From: CAYTBN01 sp964542165
Lineage (GTDB): Bacteria; Myxococcota_A; UBA796; UBA9615; CAYRNR01
Direction: 5' to 3'
NCBI GenBank assembly: GCA_964542165.1
Contig: CAZITQ010000245.1
Span: 1 to 13,374 of the forward strand
Length of the DNA: 13,374 nucleotides
The notes under the pieces were generated by a model. The model made no database searches, was not told where the DNA came from, and saw only the letters and a program-made list of their open reading frames with translations. A program made the translations under genes and the position numbers. How positions within the stretch are numbered: the stretch's first letter is position 1; every line of letters begins with the position of its first letter. Positions 6,574-13,363 of the stretch are shown one piece after another.

Positions 6574-8238
6574 TCAAGGGGCATCCGAAGGCCCGATCTC
6601 CTGGCCTCGGTGGGGCGGCATTCCGCACCGGGAGTTCTGGACGAGGACCCAGTCGCCGTCCGCGAACGCGGGAGCCGACAGCCCCAGCGTGGCCAGGGTG
6701 TCCAGCGCCTCCGCCCGCGGTGGGCCGGTCCCGCGTACCAGGGCGACCACGCAGGACCGGGAGAGATCGTCGGGGATGCCGGGGGCCGCCGGCGGCTCGT
6801 CCCCGGCGAAGAGATCCTGGACGAGGGCGTCGGCCGTCGGGTGGAGGCGTTGCACCTCCGTCCGCTGGGCGACGACCACCTGCAGCGCCGAGGCGATTTC
6901 CGGATCTCCGTCGGCGGCGACCACGAACAGCGTCGGTGACGGCTGGATGGCAGCCACGGCCCCCACCACGGATTCCGGGACCTGGAGACTCGTCCCCTCC
7001 TCCCGCACCCCCGGCCACCAACCCGCACCGTCCACGAGGATCCCGGCGCAGAGCAACGTCGAGAGCAGCAGCAGTCCGATGGCGAGGGCTGTGGACCGCA
7101 GCCGCGCGGCGATCCCGGCCCATCCGGTCCCCGCGAGGGCGACGACCACGGTCGCAGGGATGATCGACAGCAGGTGGATCTCCCGCATCCGCCAGGTGAC
7201 CGAACTGTCGCGGAGGAACTCGGATAGGGGAACGTACAGCAGCAGGCCGAGCCCACAGGCGGCGATCCCCGCGGCCGCCACGGCGCCCAGGCCGCGCGCC
7301 CGCGCACCCATCGCCGGGGTCGAGACGACCGCGCCGACCAGAGCGAGGGCCAGGACCGGCAGGGTCCAGATCCGGCGTGGGTCCACCCAGCCACCGAGCT
7401 GGCCGACCACGCGCGCGGTTTCGATGGTGCCCACACCGTAGGTTGCCATGTCGTCCTGACGCGCTCCGAGGGCGGTGGCCTCGATCCACAGCCATGGGGC
7501 AACGACGACCAGCGACAACGCCAGGGCCGCGACCAGCCTGAAGGCACCCCAGCTCCGGACTCGGATCGACCGCCCACCGTCCCTGGTCAGCAGCACCGGT
7601 ACGGTCCAGGCCAGGCAGAATCCGCTCATTCCCAGGGCGTAGTACTGGTTGGTGCACCACGACAACACCAGCGCCACCGCCAGCCCCGCTGCGGAGGGCC
7701 ACCCGCCGCTCCCCCCAACGCGCAGTGCCAGGCCCAGGATCAGGGGCAGCAACAACAGCAGCCCGTAGTCCAGGCTGCGGCAATGCTGGATGTACAGGGT
7801 CGCCGGCGCCAGCAGGTAGAGCCACCCGGCGAGCAGCCCCGCCGCCGGCACCCGGGTGAGTCCGAGCACGAGGGCAGCCATCGCCAGTCCCGCCCCGAGC
7901 CAGCTGAGGAGCACGGTCACGTTGTAGGCCACCACCGGTGGCAGGATCAGGCTCACGGCCTTGACCAGGAGAACAGGGGCGGGGTTGAAGTTGACCTCGT
8001 GTTCCGGGAAGGGCTCGCCGAGCAGCTGGATGCGTACCAGCTCCGACAGTCGATCCAGCTCGGCCCCTTCCACGAACGCGAACTCGTCCAGCTTGTCGTA
8101 GTTCGAGCAGACCATCCACCGGCAGTCGTAGACGGCCTGGTCCGCGACCGGGAGGAAGTCCTGGGCCAGATAGAGGAGGGCCCCCAGGTAGAGGGGCGTA
8201 GCGATGGCCCAGGTCGCCAGGAGGGTACGGGCGCTCAA
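6574..8238 (-). CDS. Polytopic membrane protein, GT-C glycosyltransferase-like
   Basis: I do not recognise a named family. From the preferred start the protein has 554 residues, with a membrane helix at about 7-26, an outside loop at about 27-95, roughly nine further hydrophobic helices to about residue 400, and a soluble C-terminal part (about 409-554). One helix, a long first loop rich in acidic residues (ADQAVYDCRWM, DEFAFVEGAELD) and then NFNPAPVLL resemble GT-C enzymes of the ArnT/PMT type, which transfer sugars from lipid carriers on the outer face of the membrane. The catalytic residue cannot be assigned. The preferred start is the TTG at 8238: it has GGAG 8 nt upstream and lies 28 bp after the previous stop. 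The frame is open further up to a TTG at 8310, but that start would overlap the previous gene and lacks a spaced ribosome site. Neighbouring lipoproteins fit a role in envelope glycan or protein decoration. Confidence 0.72.
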   Translation of the reverse strand: MSARTLLATWAIATPLYLGALLYLAQDFLPVADQAVYDCRWMVCSNYDKLDEFAFVEGAELDRLSELVRIQLLGEPFPEHEVNFNPAPVLLVKAVSLILPPVVAYNVTVLLSWLGAGLAMAALVLGLTRVPAAGLLAGWLYLLAPATLYIQHCRSLDYGLLLLLPLILGLALRVGGSGGWPSAAGLAVALVLSWCTNQYYALGMSGFCLAWTVPVLLTRDGGRSIRVRSWGAFRLVAALALSLVVVAPWLWIEATALGARQDDMATYGVGTIETARVVGQLGGWVDPRRIWTLPVLALALVGAVVSTPAMGARARGLGAVAAAGIAACGLGLLLYVPLSEFLRDSSVTWRMREIHLLSIIPATVVVALAGTGWAGIAARLRSTALAIGLLLLSTLLCAGILVDGAGWWPGVREEGTSLQVPESVVGAVAAIQPSPTLFVVAADGDPEIASALQVVVAQRTEVQRLHPTADALVQDLFAGDEPPAAPGIPDDLSRSCVVALVRGTGPPRAEALDTLATLGLSAPAFADGDWVLVQNSRCGMPPHRGQEIGPSDAP

Positions 8239-8266
8239 CGGGGCGTCTCCGGGTGGACCGGCGCGG

Positions 8267-9271
8267 TCAGCGCGGGAGCGCGGCGACGGACCGATGGTAG
8301 GTGGGAGCAACCGCCGTGTCGGGCGACCACGAGTTCGGGTGCCGGTTTCCGGACAGCCACCCGACCAGCGCCTCCAGGCCCAGCTCGTGGGCCCGTGTGA
8401 TGTCCTCCACCTCGAAGGTTCCCGCGAACGGTGCCGGTGGCACGTGGATGAATCCGGTGAGGGGAGGATCCTCGGCCACGACCTGCTCGTAATGGGTCAG
8501 GTGGTAGAAGATGTGGTTGCACAGGAAGGTGCCCGCGCTCTCCGAGGTCACCGTGGTCAGCCCACCCGCTTCCACCGCCGCTGCCATCGCCTCCACCGGC
8601 AGGTCCGTGAACAGCTCGCCCTCGGCGCCCTCCACCACCGGCTCGTTCCAGGCGGTCACCCCCGCGTTGTCGGTGTAGTTCTCCAGGTTCTGGGCCCTCA
8701 ACTCGTAGCGCATGGCGTCGGTGTCGGCCATGCCGGTACCGATCACCACCACCGGTCCGAGGCGCTCGATCTCGTCCAGCAGCGCCTCCCAGGACACGTC
8801 CCACTCCACGGGGATCTCGATCACCCGCACGTCCATGCCGGCGACGAAGACCTCGTCCAGGTCGACCAACGCGTCCCAGGACGGATTGGTCGGGTACCCG
8901 CCAAACGGCTCGAAGCCGCTGAGCAGGATCACATCCGGCACGTGGATCGCCAGCTCGGCCACGTCGTCCCCCAGGCCATCGTCGACGGCCACCTCGAACA
9001 CGAAGTCGCCGGAACCGACGGGCGTCCCCTCGAGCAGGCCGTCGTCGGTCAACGAGAGCCCGGCGGGGAGATCGCCCGAGATCACCTCCCAGGTCGGCTC
9101 CTCCACCTCGCCCGAACAGGACAGCTGCGCCGAGTACTCCATACCGGCGCGGGCCTCGGGCAACTCGTCGGTCTCGATGACGATCTCGCTGCCGGGTTGC
9201 CCCTGGCAGGCGACGATCGCGAGGCAGAGCCCCGTGGCTAGTGCAGCTCCACCGTGGCCTCTTCTTGCCAT
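8267..9271 (-). CDS. Lipoprotein with Ig-like (He_PIG) domain fused to pyroglutamyl-peptidase I (C15) domain
   Basis: This 334-residue protein is predicted to remove N-terminal pyroglutamate from peptides, but outside the cytoplasm. The signal peptide ends in IVAC (Cys22), a lipobox. Residues 28-112 form an Ig-like domain with the He_PIG signature LPAGLSLTDDGLLEGTPVGS (68-87). The peptidase domain begins at LLSGFEPFGGYPTNPSWDAL (116-135), which matches the GFEPFGG..NPSW motif of Pcp. All three catalytic positions are visible: E190 in RYELRAQN, C251 in AGTFLCNHIFY and H276 in GFIHVPP. Pcp is normally a free cytosolic protein of about 215 residues, so export, lipid anchoring and the fusion are unusual. 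The ATG at 9271 overlaps the preceding gene by 34 bp, with AGGTGG 7 nt upstream, which suggests translational coupling. The open frame continues upstream as an antisense-like shadow of the neighbour and is not part of this protein. Confidence 0.87.
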   Translation of the reverse strand: MARRGHGGAALATGLCLAIVACQGQPGSEIVIETDELPEARAGMEYSAQLSCSGEVEEPTWEVISGDLPAGLSLTDDGLLEGTPVGSGDFVFEVAVDDGLGDDVAELAIHVPDVILLSGFEPFGGYPTNPSWDALVDLDEVFVAGMDVRVIEIPVEWDVSWEALLDEIERLGPVVVIGTGMADTDAMRYELRAQNLENYTDNAGVTAWNEPVVEGAEGELFTDLPVEAMAAAVEAGGLTTVTSESAGTFLCNHIFYHLTHYEQVVAEDPPLTGFIHVPPAPFAGTFEVEDITRAHELGLEALVGWLSGNRHPNSWSPDTAVAPTYHRSVAALPR

Positions 9272-10182
9272 GTCTCCACCACCTTGGCCGGGCGCTTGTC
9301 GGCCCAGCGTGTCGCGGTCACCCCCCCGCCTTCGGCCAGCTCCCGCAGGACGAAGTGCCACACCCCCTCCCGGTCCTCGGATTCCAGGGGGAGCACCCCC
9401 TCGAGGCCCTTCTTGGTGAACATCGTCCCGTAGGCACCCGTTCCCGGGTCCCAGGCGTAGATCTCCACCTGATCGTAGTCGCACCCCAGGTCGCCGTCGC
9501 CTGCGGAGGCCACCAGCCACGTGGCGTGATCCTCCACCCCGCCCAGGGCCTGCCAGGCGACGGTGCGCCGGTAGCGGGCGTGGCTGGGCAGGTCCCGGGG
9601 TACGGCGAAGTCGAGCTTGCGAGTGTAGACGTAGCCGATGCGTCCCTCCCCCACGTCGACCAGGTACCAGATCTCCTTGTCCTCGCCGGCCATGACGGCC
9701 ACCCGCCTGTACATCGAGAACGGCGTCTTGCCGGCCACGGAGTCCAGGATCCGGGTGTCCTTCCCCGGAGCGAGTCGCAGGTTGGATCGGCTCTTGAGCT
9801 CGCCGGTGGACTGGGCGGTCGCCCCCTCCACCGAGGCGCGCAGGTCGACCACCTCCTGCCACTCGTCGGGGAGGCCCAGCTTCGACCGCTCGGCAAAACC
9901 GCTCCGGCCGTCCTCCAGCTGGACCTCGACATAGGTGTCGTCGTGGGACACGTCGGCGGCGGTCGGCACCGCGGTGACCGGGATCCCGAGGGCCATGCTC
10001 TCCACCACCCCGGCGAATTCGGCCGGCGCGAGGCGGAGATCCACCCCCTCGGCCATCACGACCCGGGCCTCGGTGAACTTCGGGATCTCCTCGCCGCCCC
10101 CGCAGGCCAGGGCACCCGCCATGGCCGCGGTGGTAGCGATCCACCCCAGGACTCCCGCGGCCCTCTTCGTACGCGTGTACAT
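9238..10182 (-). CDS. Lipoprotein with two bacterial SH3-like domains
   Basis: This 314-residue protein is the first gene of the minus-strand block. The ATG at 10182 is preferred: GGAGG lies about 10 nt upstream, and it gives a compact signal peptide (MYTRTKRAAG and then a hydrophobic core) with lipobox ALAC, Cys27. A GTG 11 codons upstream is also open but needlessly lengthens the basic N-terminus. Two SH3b-like repeats are visible. One is at about 38-100 (VDLRLAP, then YVEVQLEDGRSGFAERSKL). The second is at about 128-190 (SNLRLAPGKDTRIL, then WYLVDVGEGRIGYVYTRKL). The remaining 120 residues are an unrecognised C-terminal domain. SH3b modules often bind peptidoglycan or act as targeting domains for wall enzymes, so a periplasmic, wall-associated role is plausible. 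The gene overlaps the C15 lipoprotein gene by 34 bp. Confidence 0.85.
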   Translation of the reverse strand: MYTRTKRAAGVLGWIATTAAMAGALACGGGEEIPKFTEARVVMAEGVDLRLAPAEFAGVVESMALGIPVTAVPTAADVSHDDTYVEVQLEDGRSGFAERSKLGLPDEWQEVVDLRASVEGATAQSTGELKSRSNLRLAPGKDTRILDSVAGKTPFSMYRRVAVMAGEDKEIWYLVDVGEGRIGYVYTRKLDFAVPRDLPSHARYRRTVAWQALGGVEDHATWLVASAGDGDLGCDYDQVEIYAWDPGTGAYGTMFTKKGLEGVLPLESEDREGVWHFVLRELAEGGGVTATRWADKRPAKVVETWQEEATVELH

Positions 10183-10222
10183 CGATTTCCGACCTCCAGC
10201 TGCAGGACCGCTCACATCCGCG

Positions 10223-10256
10223 TCGCGATCAGGGTCCCGAGTATGTTAGATCGCGA
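10223..10256. promoter_or_regulatory. Perfect 8-bp inverted repeat in divergent promoter region (candidate operator)
   Basis: TCGCGATC (10223-10230) and its exact reverse complement GATCGCGA (10249-10256) are separated by 18 bp. They lie in the 99-bp space between the divergent SH3 lipoprotein and ribA-like genes. The 18-bp centre and its edges hold the only AT-rich patch of the spacer (TATGTTAGAT, 10242-10251), a plausible -10 region for ribA-like transcription or, read on the other strand (TAACAT), for the lipoprotein. The symmetry and position suit a dimeric repressor site controlling one or both directions. An RNA hairpin in a leader is the alternative. No matching -35 element was found. 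Confidence 0.4.
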
Positions 10257-10281
10257 GGCCGGATCGGGAGGAGAGAACCCG

Positions 10282-11115
10282 ATGTTCAGCTACATCGACC
10301 CGAACATCTACCGGATGCTGATGGACCAGGGGAAGATCGTCACCATCGGTGAGGACGGACGCCCCACCGACGACGGGATCCGCCCCGGCACCGAGCGGAT
10401 CCACCTGCTGGGCCCGATCCCGATGCCACGGATCGTGGACGGCAAGGAGTACACCTTCCGCTGGTATCCCTTCGTCCGCCGCACCCAGCACGAGCAGGTG
10501 ATGGAGATCGCCAACCGCGCCCGGGAGACCAACCTGCAGCGGTTGCGGGAGCTGTTGACGTCCCAGATGACGGTCAACTCCCTGCTGCTGTACGGCCCCT
10601 TCGAGGAGACCGACTCGCCCCTGGTGCGGCTGCACTCGTGCTGCATCACCGGCGAGACCTTCGGCTCCATGCGCTGCGAGTGCGGTCCCCAGCTGGACGA
10701 GGCCTTCCGCCGCTTCGTGGCCGAGGGCTGCGGCGGCCTGGTCTACATGTCCAGCCACGAGGGTCGGGGCATCGGCCTGTGGGCCAAGGGGATCACCTAC
10801 ATCCTCCAGGACATGGGCCGGGACACCTACGACGCCAACCGGGACCTGGGCCTGCCCGTCGACTCCCGGGACTTCCGGGACGGGGCCTTCGTGCTCAAGC
10901 ACTTCCTGCGCCCGCCCCACCGGGTGCGGCTGCTGTCCAACAATCCACTCAAGCGGCAGGACCTCGTGGACCACGGCGTGGACATCGAGGGCGTGGAGCG
11001 CCTGGTGGTCGGGGTCGGGGACCACAACCTCCGCTACATGAAAGCCAAGGCCGACGCCGGCCACACCATCGGCGAGCTACCCGCCAAGGGCGACGCCGAC
11101 GAGGACGAGGGGTGA
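10282..11115 (+). CDS. ribA: GTP cyclohydrolase II-like protein with extended N-terminus
   Basis: This enzyme is predicted to convert GTP to 2,5-diamino-6-ribosylamino-4(3H)-pyrimidinone 5'-phosphate, formate and pyrophosphate, the first step of riboflavin synthesis. It has 277 residues against 196 in E. coli RibA. The zinc site is intact: C121, C132 and C134 in HSCCITGETFGSMRCECG keep the E. coli spacing of C54, C65 and C67. HEGRGIGL (159-166) matches the QEGRxIGL loop. D194 and R196 in LPVDSRDF match the E. coli catalytic D126 and R128. LLSNNPLK (217-224) corresponds to LLTNNPKK. The first zinc cysteine lies 67 residues later than in E. coli: there is extra sequence at the N-terminus and a helix-like stretch at about 66-96. 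The ATG at 10282 has a strong GGGAGGAG site; an ATG at 10243 is also in frame but less likely. There is no RibB (DHBP synthase) fusion. A paralogue with a changed substrate is possible. Confidence 0.85.
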   Translation: MFSYIDPNIYRMLMDQGKIVTIGEDGRPTDDGIRPGTERIHLLGPIPMPRIVDGKEYTFRWYPFVRRTQHEQVMEIANRARETNLQRLRELLTSQMTVNSLLLYGPFEETDSPLVRLHSCCITGETFGSMRCECGPQLDEAFRRFVAEGCGGLVYMSSHEGRGIGLWAKGITYILQDMGRDTYDANRDLGLPVDSRDFRDGAFVLKHFLRPPHRVRLLSNNPLKRQDLVDHGVDIEGVERLVVGVGDHNLRYMKAKADAGHTIGELPAKGDADEDEG

Positions 11116-11118
11116 ACC

Positions 11119-12423
11119 ATGCGTGACGACACCATCCTGGACGCGATCCGCGCCGCCGACCCGGTCATGGCCGACCTGGCCGACGCCGAGAACGACCGAC
11201 AGCGGAAGACCATCCGCCTGATCCCGTCGGAGAACTTCGCCTCGCCGGCCGTGCGCGCCGCCCTGGCCACCAACTTCACCAACAAGTACGGCGAGGGCTA
11301 CCCGGGCCGCCGCTACTACCAGGGACAGAAGAACACCGACGCCCTGGAGAACGAGGTCCGGCGCCGGGCCTGCGAGCTGTTCGGCTACCCCCACGCCAAT
11401 GTCCAGGCCCTCTCCGGCGCCCCGGCCAACCTGGCGGTCTACAGCGCGTTCATGAAGCCGTTCTCGGGCCGGATTATGGCCATGCGTCTGGATCACGGCG
11501 GCCACCTGACCCACGGAAGCCCCGTGAGCGTCACCGGCCAGTGGTTCGAGATCGAACACTACGGCTGCGACGAGGGCGATGTCCTGGACATGGACGCCAT
11601 CCGTGAGCAGGCGCGGGCGTTCCAGCCCCACGTGCTGGTCTGCGGCTACACCGCCTACCCCCGGGCCATCGACTTCGAGGCCTTCGGCGACATCGCCAGG
11701 GAGGTCGGGGCGGTCTCCCTGGCCGACGTCTCCCACATCGCCGGGCTGATCGCGGGCGGTGCCCACCCGTCGCCCTGGCCGCACATGGACGTGGTCACCT
11801 TCACCACCCACAAGACCCTGCGCGGACCCCGGGCGGCGATCATCCTGATGAAGGACGAGGAGAAGGCCGATATCGTCGACAAGGCGGTCTTCCCCGGCCT
11901 GCAGGGTGGCCCCCACTTCAACACCATCGCGGGGGTGGGCGTGGCCCTGGCCGAGGCGGCGACCGACGAATACCGGGCCTGGGCGCACAACGTGGTGACC
12001 AACGCCAAGGCCCTGGGTGCGGCGATGGTCTCGCGGGGCTACCACGTGAGCTCGGGCGGATCGGACAACCACCTGTTGCTGGTGGACATGCGCAAGTCGC
12101 GCAAGCTGCCGGGCAAGCGGGTGGCCATCGCGCTCGAGCAGGTGGGCATCGTGCTCAACTTCAACACCGTGCCCAACGCCAGCGATCTGCAGAAGCCGCT
12201 GTTCCCCGACGGGGTCCGGATGGGGACGCCGGCGATCACCACCCGCGGCATGGGCGAGGCCGACATGGACACCATCGCCGGGTTCATCGACCGCACCCTG
12301 GAGTTCGTCAAGCGGGGCAAGATCGAGAAGGGCACCGGCCTGTGGACCGACCCCTCCCAGCGCGACACCATCCGCGCCGAGGTCGAGGCCTTCGCGTCGG
12401 GCTTCCCGACGTTCCAGTACTAG
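11119..12423 (+). CDS. glyA: Serine hydroxymethyltransferase
   Basis: This PLP enzyme interconverts serine plus tetrahydrofolate with glycine plus 5,10-methylene-tetrahydrofolate, supplying one-carbon units in the cytoplasm. The 434 residues are of normal length. Visible motifs are LIPSENFASPAV (34-45); NKYGEGYPGRRYYQG (55-69); ALSGAPANLAVY (97-108); LDHGGHLTHGSPVS (124-137); ADVSHIAGLIAGG (202-214), with D203 and H206 contacting PLP; and TFTTHKTLRGPRAA (227-240), in which K232 is the Schiff-base lysine. The protein appears complete and functional. The start lies 3 bp after the ribA-like stop, and its ribosome site (GAGGGGTG) overlaps that stop, so the two are surely co-transcribed. The pairing recalls the common bacterial association of glyA with riboflavin genes (for example glyA-nrdR-ribD). 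Confidence 0.96.
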   Translation: MRDDTILDAIRAADPVMADLADAENDRQRKTIRLIPSENFASPAVRAALATNFTNKYGEGYPGRRYYQGQKNTDALENEVRRRACELFGYPHANVQALSGAPANLAVYSAFMKPFSGRIMAMRLDHGGHLTHGSPVSVTGQWFEIEHYGCDEGDVLDMDAIREQARAFQPHVLVCGYTAYPRAIDFEAFGDIAREVGAVSLADVSHIAGLIAGGAHPSPWPHMDVVTFTTHKTLRGPRAAIILMKDEEKADIVDKAVFPGLQGGPHFNTIAGVGVALAEAATDEYRAWAHNVVTNAKALGAAMVSRGYHVSSGGSDNHLLLVDMRKSRKLPGKRVAIALEQVGIVLNFNTVPNASDLQKPLFPDGVRMGTPAITTRGMGEADMDTIAGFIDRTLEFVKRGKIEKGTGLWTDPSQRDTIRAEVEAFASGFPTFQY

Positions 12424-12436
12424 GGAAAGCAAGAGA

Positions 12437-12630
12437 GCGCGCAGAGGCGCAGAGGAAGAAGAGGCGCAAAGAGGAGAAGGAGCAGAGCGACGAAGGGAGA
12501 CGGAGGGACTCCCGCGGACTCGTTCACGGCTCCGGAGTGCTCTCGCTTCCCACCCACCACTTCCTTCGCTCTTTCTTCCTTTTTCCCGACTCCCCCGTTG
12601 CGTCTTTTCCCCTCTGCGACTTTGCGCGAC
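12437..12630. repeat. Imperfect inverted repeat built on CGCAGAGG / CGCAAAG words
   Basis: The left arm at about 12437-12476 contains CGCGCAGAGGCGCAGAGG followed by GAGGCGCAAAGAGG. The reverse complement of the right arm, about 12591-12630, reads CGCGCAAAGTCGCAGAGG followed by AAAAGACGCAACGGGGG. The words line up in the same order, with a one-base gap and about ten mismatches over 40 bp, around a centre of about 114 bp. The CGCAGAGG/CGCAAAG word style recalls degenerate intergenic repeats I associate with several bacterial phyla. It could fold into a long imperfect hairpin after glyA, serving as a transcript end or stabiliser, or be a decayed small mobile repeat. Confidence 0.5.
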
Positions 12631-12682
12631 ATTCCCCTCTCTTCCGTCTTGGGTCGCGGTGCCCTCATCCTCGGAACCGCCT

Positions 12683-12711
12683 TTGCGAGAACGCTCCCCC
12701 TTCCCTACCCT
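12683..12711 (+). promoter_or_regulatory. Weak candidate promoter for the symporter gene
   Basis: TTGCGA (12683-12688) and TACCCT (12706-12711) are separated by exactly 17 bp, about 52 bp upstream of the symporter ATG. The matches to sigma70 consensus are 4/6 and 3/6. In a high-GC genome this is only weakly better than chance, and the spacing and placement are the main support. Confidence 0.25.
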
Positions 12712-12763
12712 GGGTGGCCAGATTCCCGTTCGTTCGTAGATCCCGGTTCTCGGGGAGGTTGGG

Positions 12764-13363
12764 ATGGAGCTGCACGGCATCGATGTCGCCGTCTTCGTGG
12801 TCTTCGTCGCCACGGTGGTGGGGGTGGGGCTGTACAAGAGCCGCGGGGGGGAGGACAGCGAAGGCTACTTCCTGGCGGGACGCGGGCTCAGCTGGTGGCT
12901 GATCGGGTTCTCGCTGATCGCGGCCAACATCTCCACCGAGCAGTTCGTGGGCATGTCCGGCAGCGCCGCCGGGCCCCTGGGGCTGGCCATCGCCAGCTAC
13001 GAGTGGATGGCGGCGGTCACCTTGGTGGTGGTGGCGTTCTTCTTCCTGCCCAAGTTCCTGCGCAGCGGCATCTACACCATCCCCGAGTTCCTCGAAGTCC
13101 GCTACAACGCCGCGTCACGGGCGATCATGGCGACGTTCACGATGATCATCTACGTGGGCGTGACCATCGCCGCGGTGATCTACTCGGGCGCGCTCACGAT
13201 CCAGACCCTGTTCCCCGATGCCGTGCTGCTGGGCGTGTTGCCGATCAACGTGGTCACCGCGTCGTGGATCATCGGGATCGTGGCGGCCGTCTACGTGGCG
13301 TCCGGGGGACTGCGGGCGTGCGCATCCGTGATCGGTTTAGCTCCGACAAATAGTCGCGCCTAA
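12764..13363 (+). CDS. Sodium:solute symporter (SSS family), truncated after about 185 residues
   Basis: This is the N-terminal third of an inner-membrane Na+-coupled transporter. The ATG at 12764 has GGGGAGG 5 nt upstream. Residues 1-185 fit the family: TM1 at about 6-24; the YFLAGRGLSWWLIGFSLIAA stretch (35-54); AANISTEQFVGMSG (53-66), the discontinuous helix near the Na+ site; YEWMAAV (79-85); GIYTIPEFLEVRYN (102-115); and hydrophobic helices at about 120-145 and 158-180 ending in YVASGGLRA (177-185). SSS proteins are usually 450-600 residues with 11-15 helices. After GGLRA, where the family normally continues into the next helix, the frame runs 14 unrelated residues to a stop at 13363. 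So the gene is interrupted or joined to foreign sequence near 13319. The substrate cannot be told from this part; an SGLT-like sugar, amino acid or vitamin carrier is possible. Confidence 0.82.
   Translation: MELHGIDVAVFVVFVATVVGVGLYKSRGGEDSEGYFLAGRGLSWWLIGFSLIAANISTEQFVGMSGSAAGPLGLAIASYEWMAAVTLVVVAFFFLPKFLRSGIYTIPEFLEVRYNAASRAIMATFTMIIYVGVTIAAVIYSGALTIQTLFPDAVLLGVLPINVVTASWIIGIVAAVYVASGGLRACASVIGLAPTNSRA

Larger units (their letters stand above)
12424..12763. other. 340-bp non-coding spacer with strand-asymmetric purine/pyrimidine tracts
   Basis: This is the only gene-free stretch over 300 bp. Its left part (12424-12506) is almost all purine plus CG steps (GCAGAGGCGCAGAGG, GAGGCGCAAAGAGGAGAAGG). 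The middle (12507-12540) is mixed. From 12541 to about 12650 the same strand becomes pyrimidine-rich (TTCCTTCGCTCTTTCTTCC, CCCCTCTGCGACTTTGCGCG). The last 100 bp include a weak promoter candidate and a strong ribosome site (GGGGAGG, 12752-12758) for the symporter gene. Frames that stay open across it have low-complexity Arg/Glu/Ser translations and no family resemblance. Confidence 0.8.

Noticed and set aside
4624..6939. Long plus-strand open frame (771 codons) across glgA and the OB-fold lipoprotein.
   Set aside because: It is antisense to glgA, which has all GT5 motifs, and contains valine-rich runs that are simply the complement of the Asp repeat.
6548..8119. Second minus-strand frame (523 codons) inside the GT-C-like membrane gene.
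   Set aside because: Its translation is Arg/Gly/Pro-rich with no membrane helices, whereas the overlapping frame has about ten regular hydrophobic helices.
9272..10144. Upstream extension of the C15 lipoprotein frame (to 10144), giving a 625-codon protein.
   Set aside because: The added part is Gly/Arg-rich and out of frame with the SH3 lipoprotein gene. The ATG at 9271 opens a proper lipoprotein signal with a ribosome site.
9241..10281. Upstream extension of the ribA-like frame to 9241.
   Set aside because: It is antisense to the SH3 lipoprotein gene. GGGAGGAG just before the ATG at 10282 sets the start.
12424..12763. A small gene inside the glyA-symporter spacer.
   Set aside because: Open frames here are low-complexity Arg/Glu or Ser/Leu/Pro translations, without a ribosome site that fits or recognisable family.
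11077..12837. Minus-strand open frame (586 codons) opposite glyA.
   Set aside because: It is the antisense shadow of a well-conserved SHMT gene, and runs through the low-complexity spacer.
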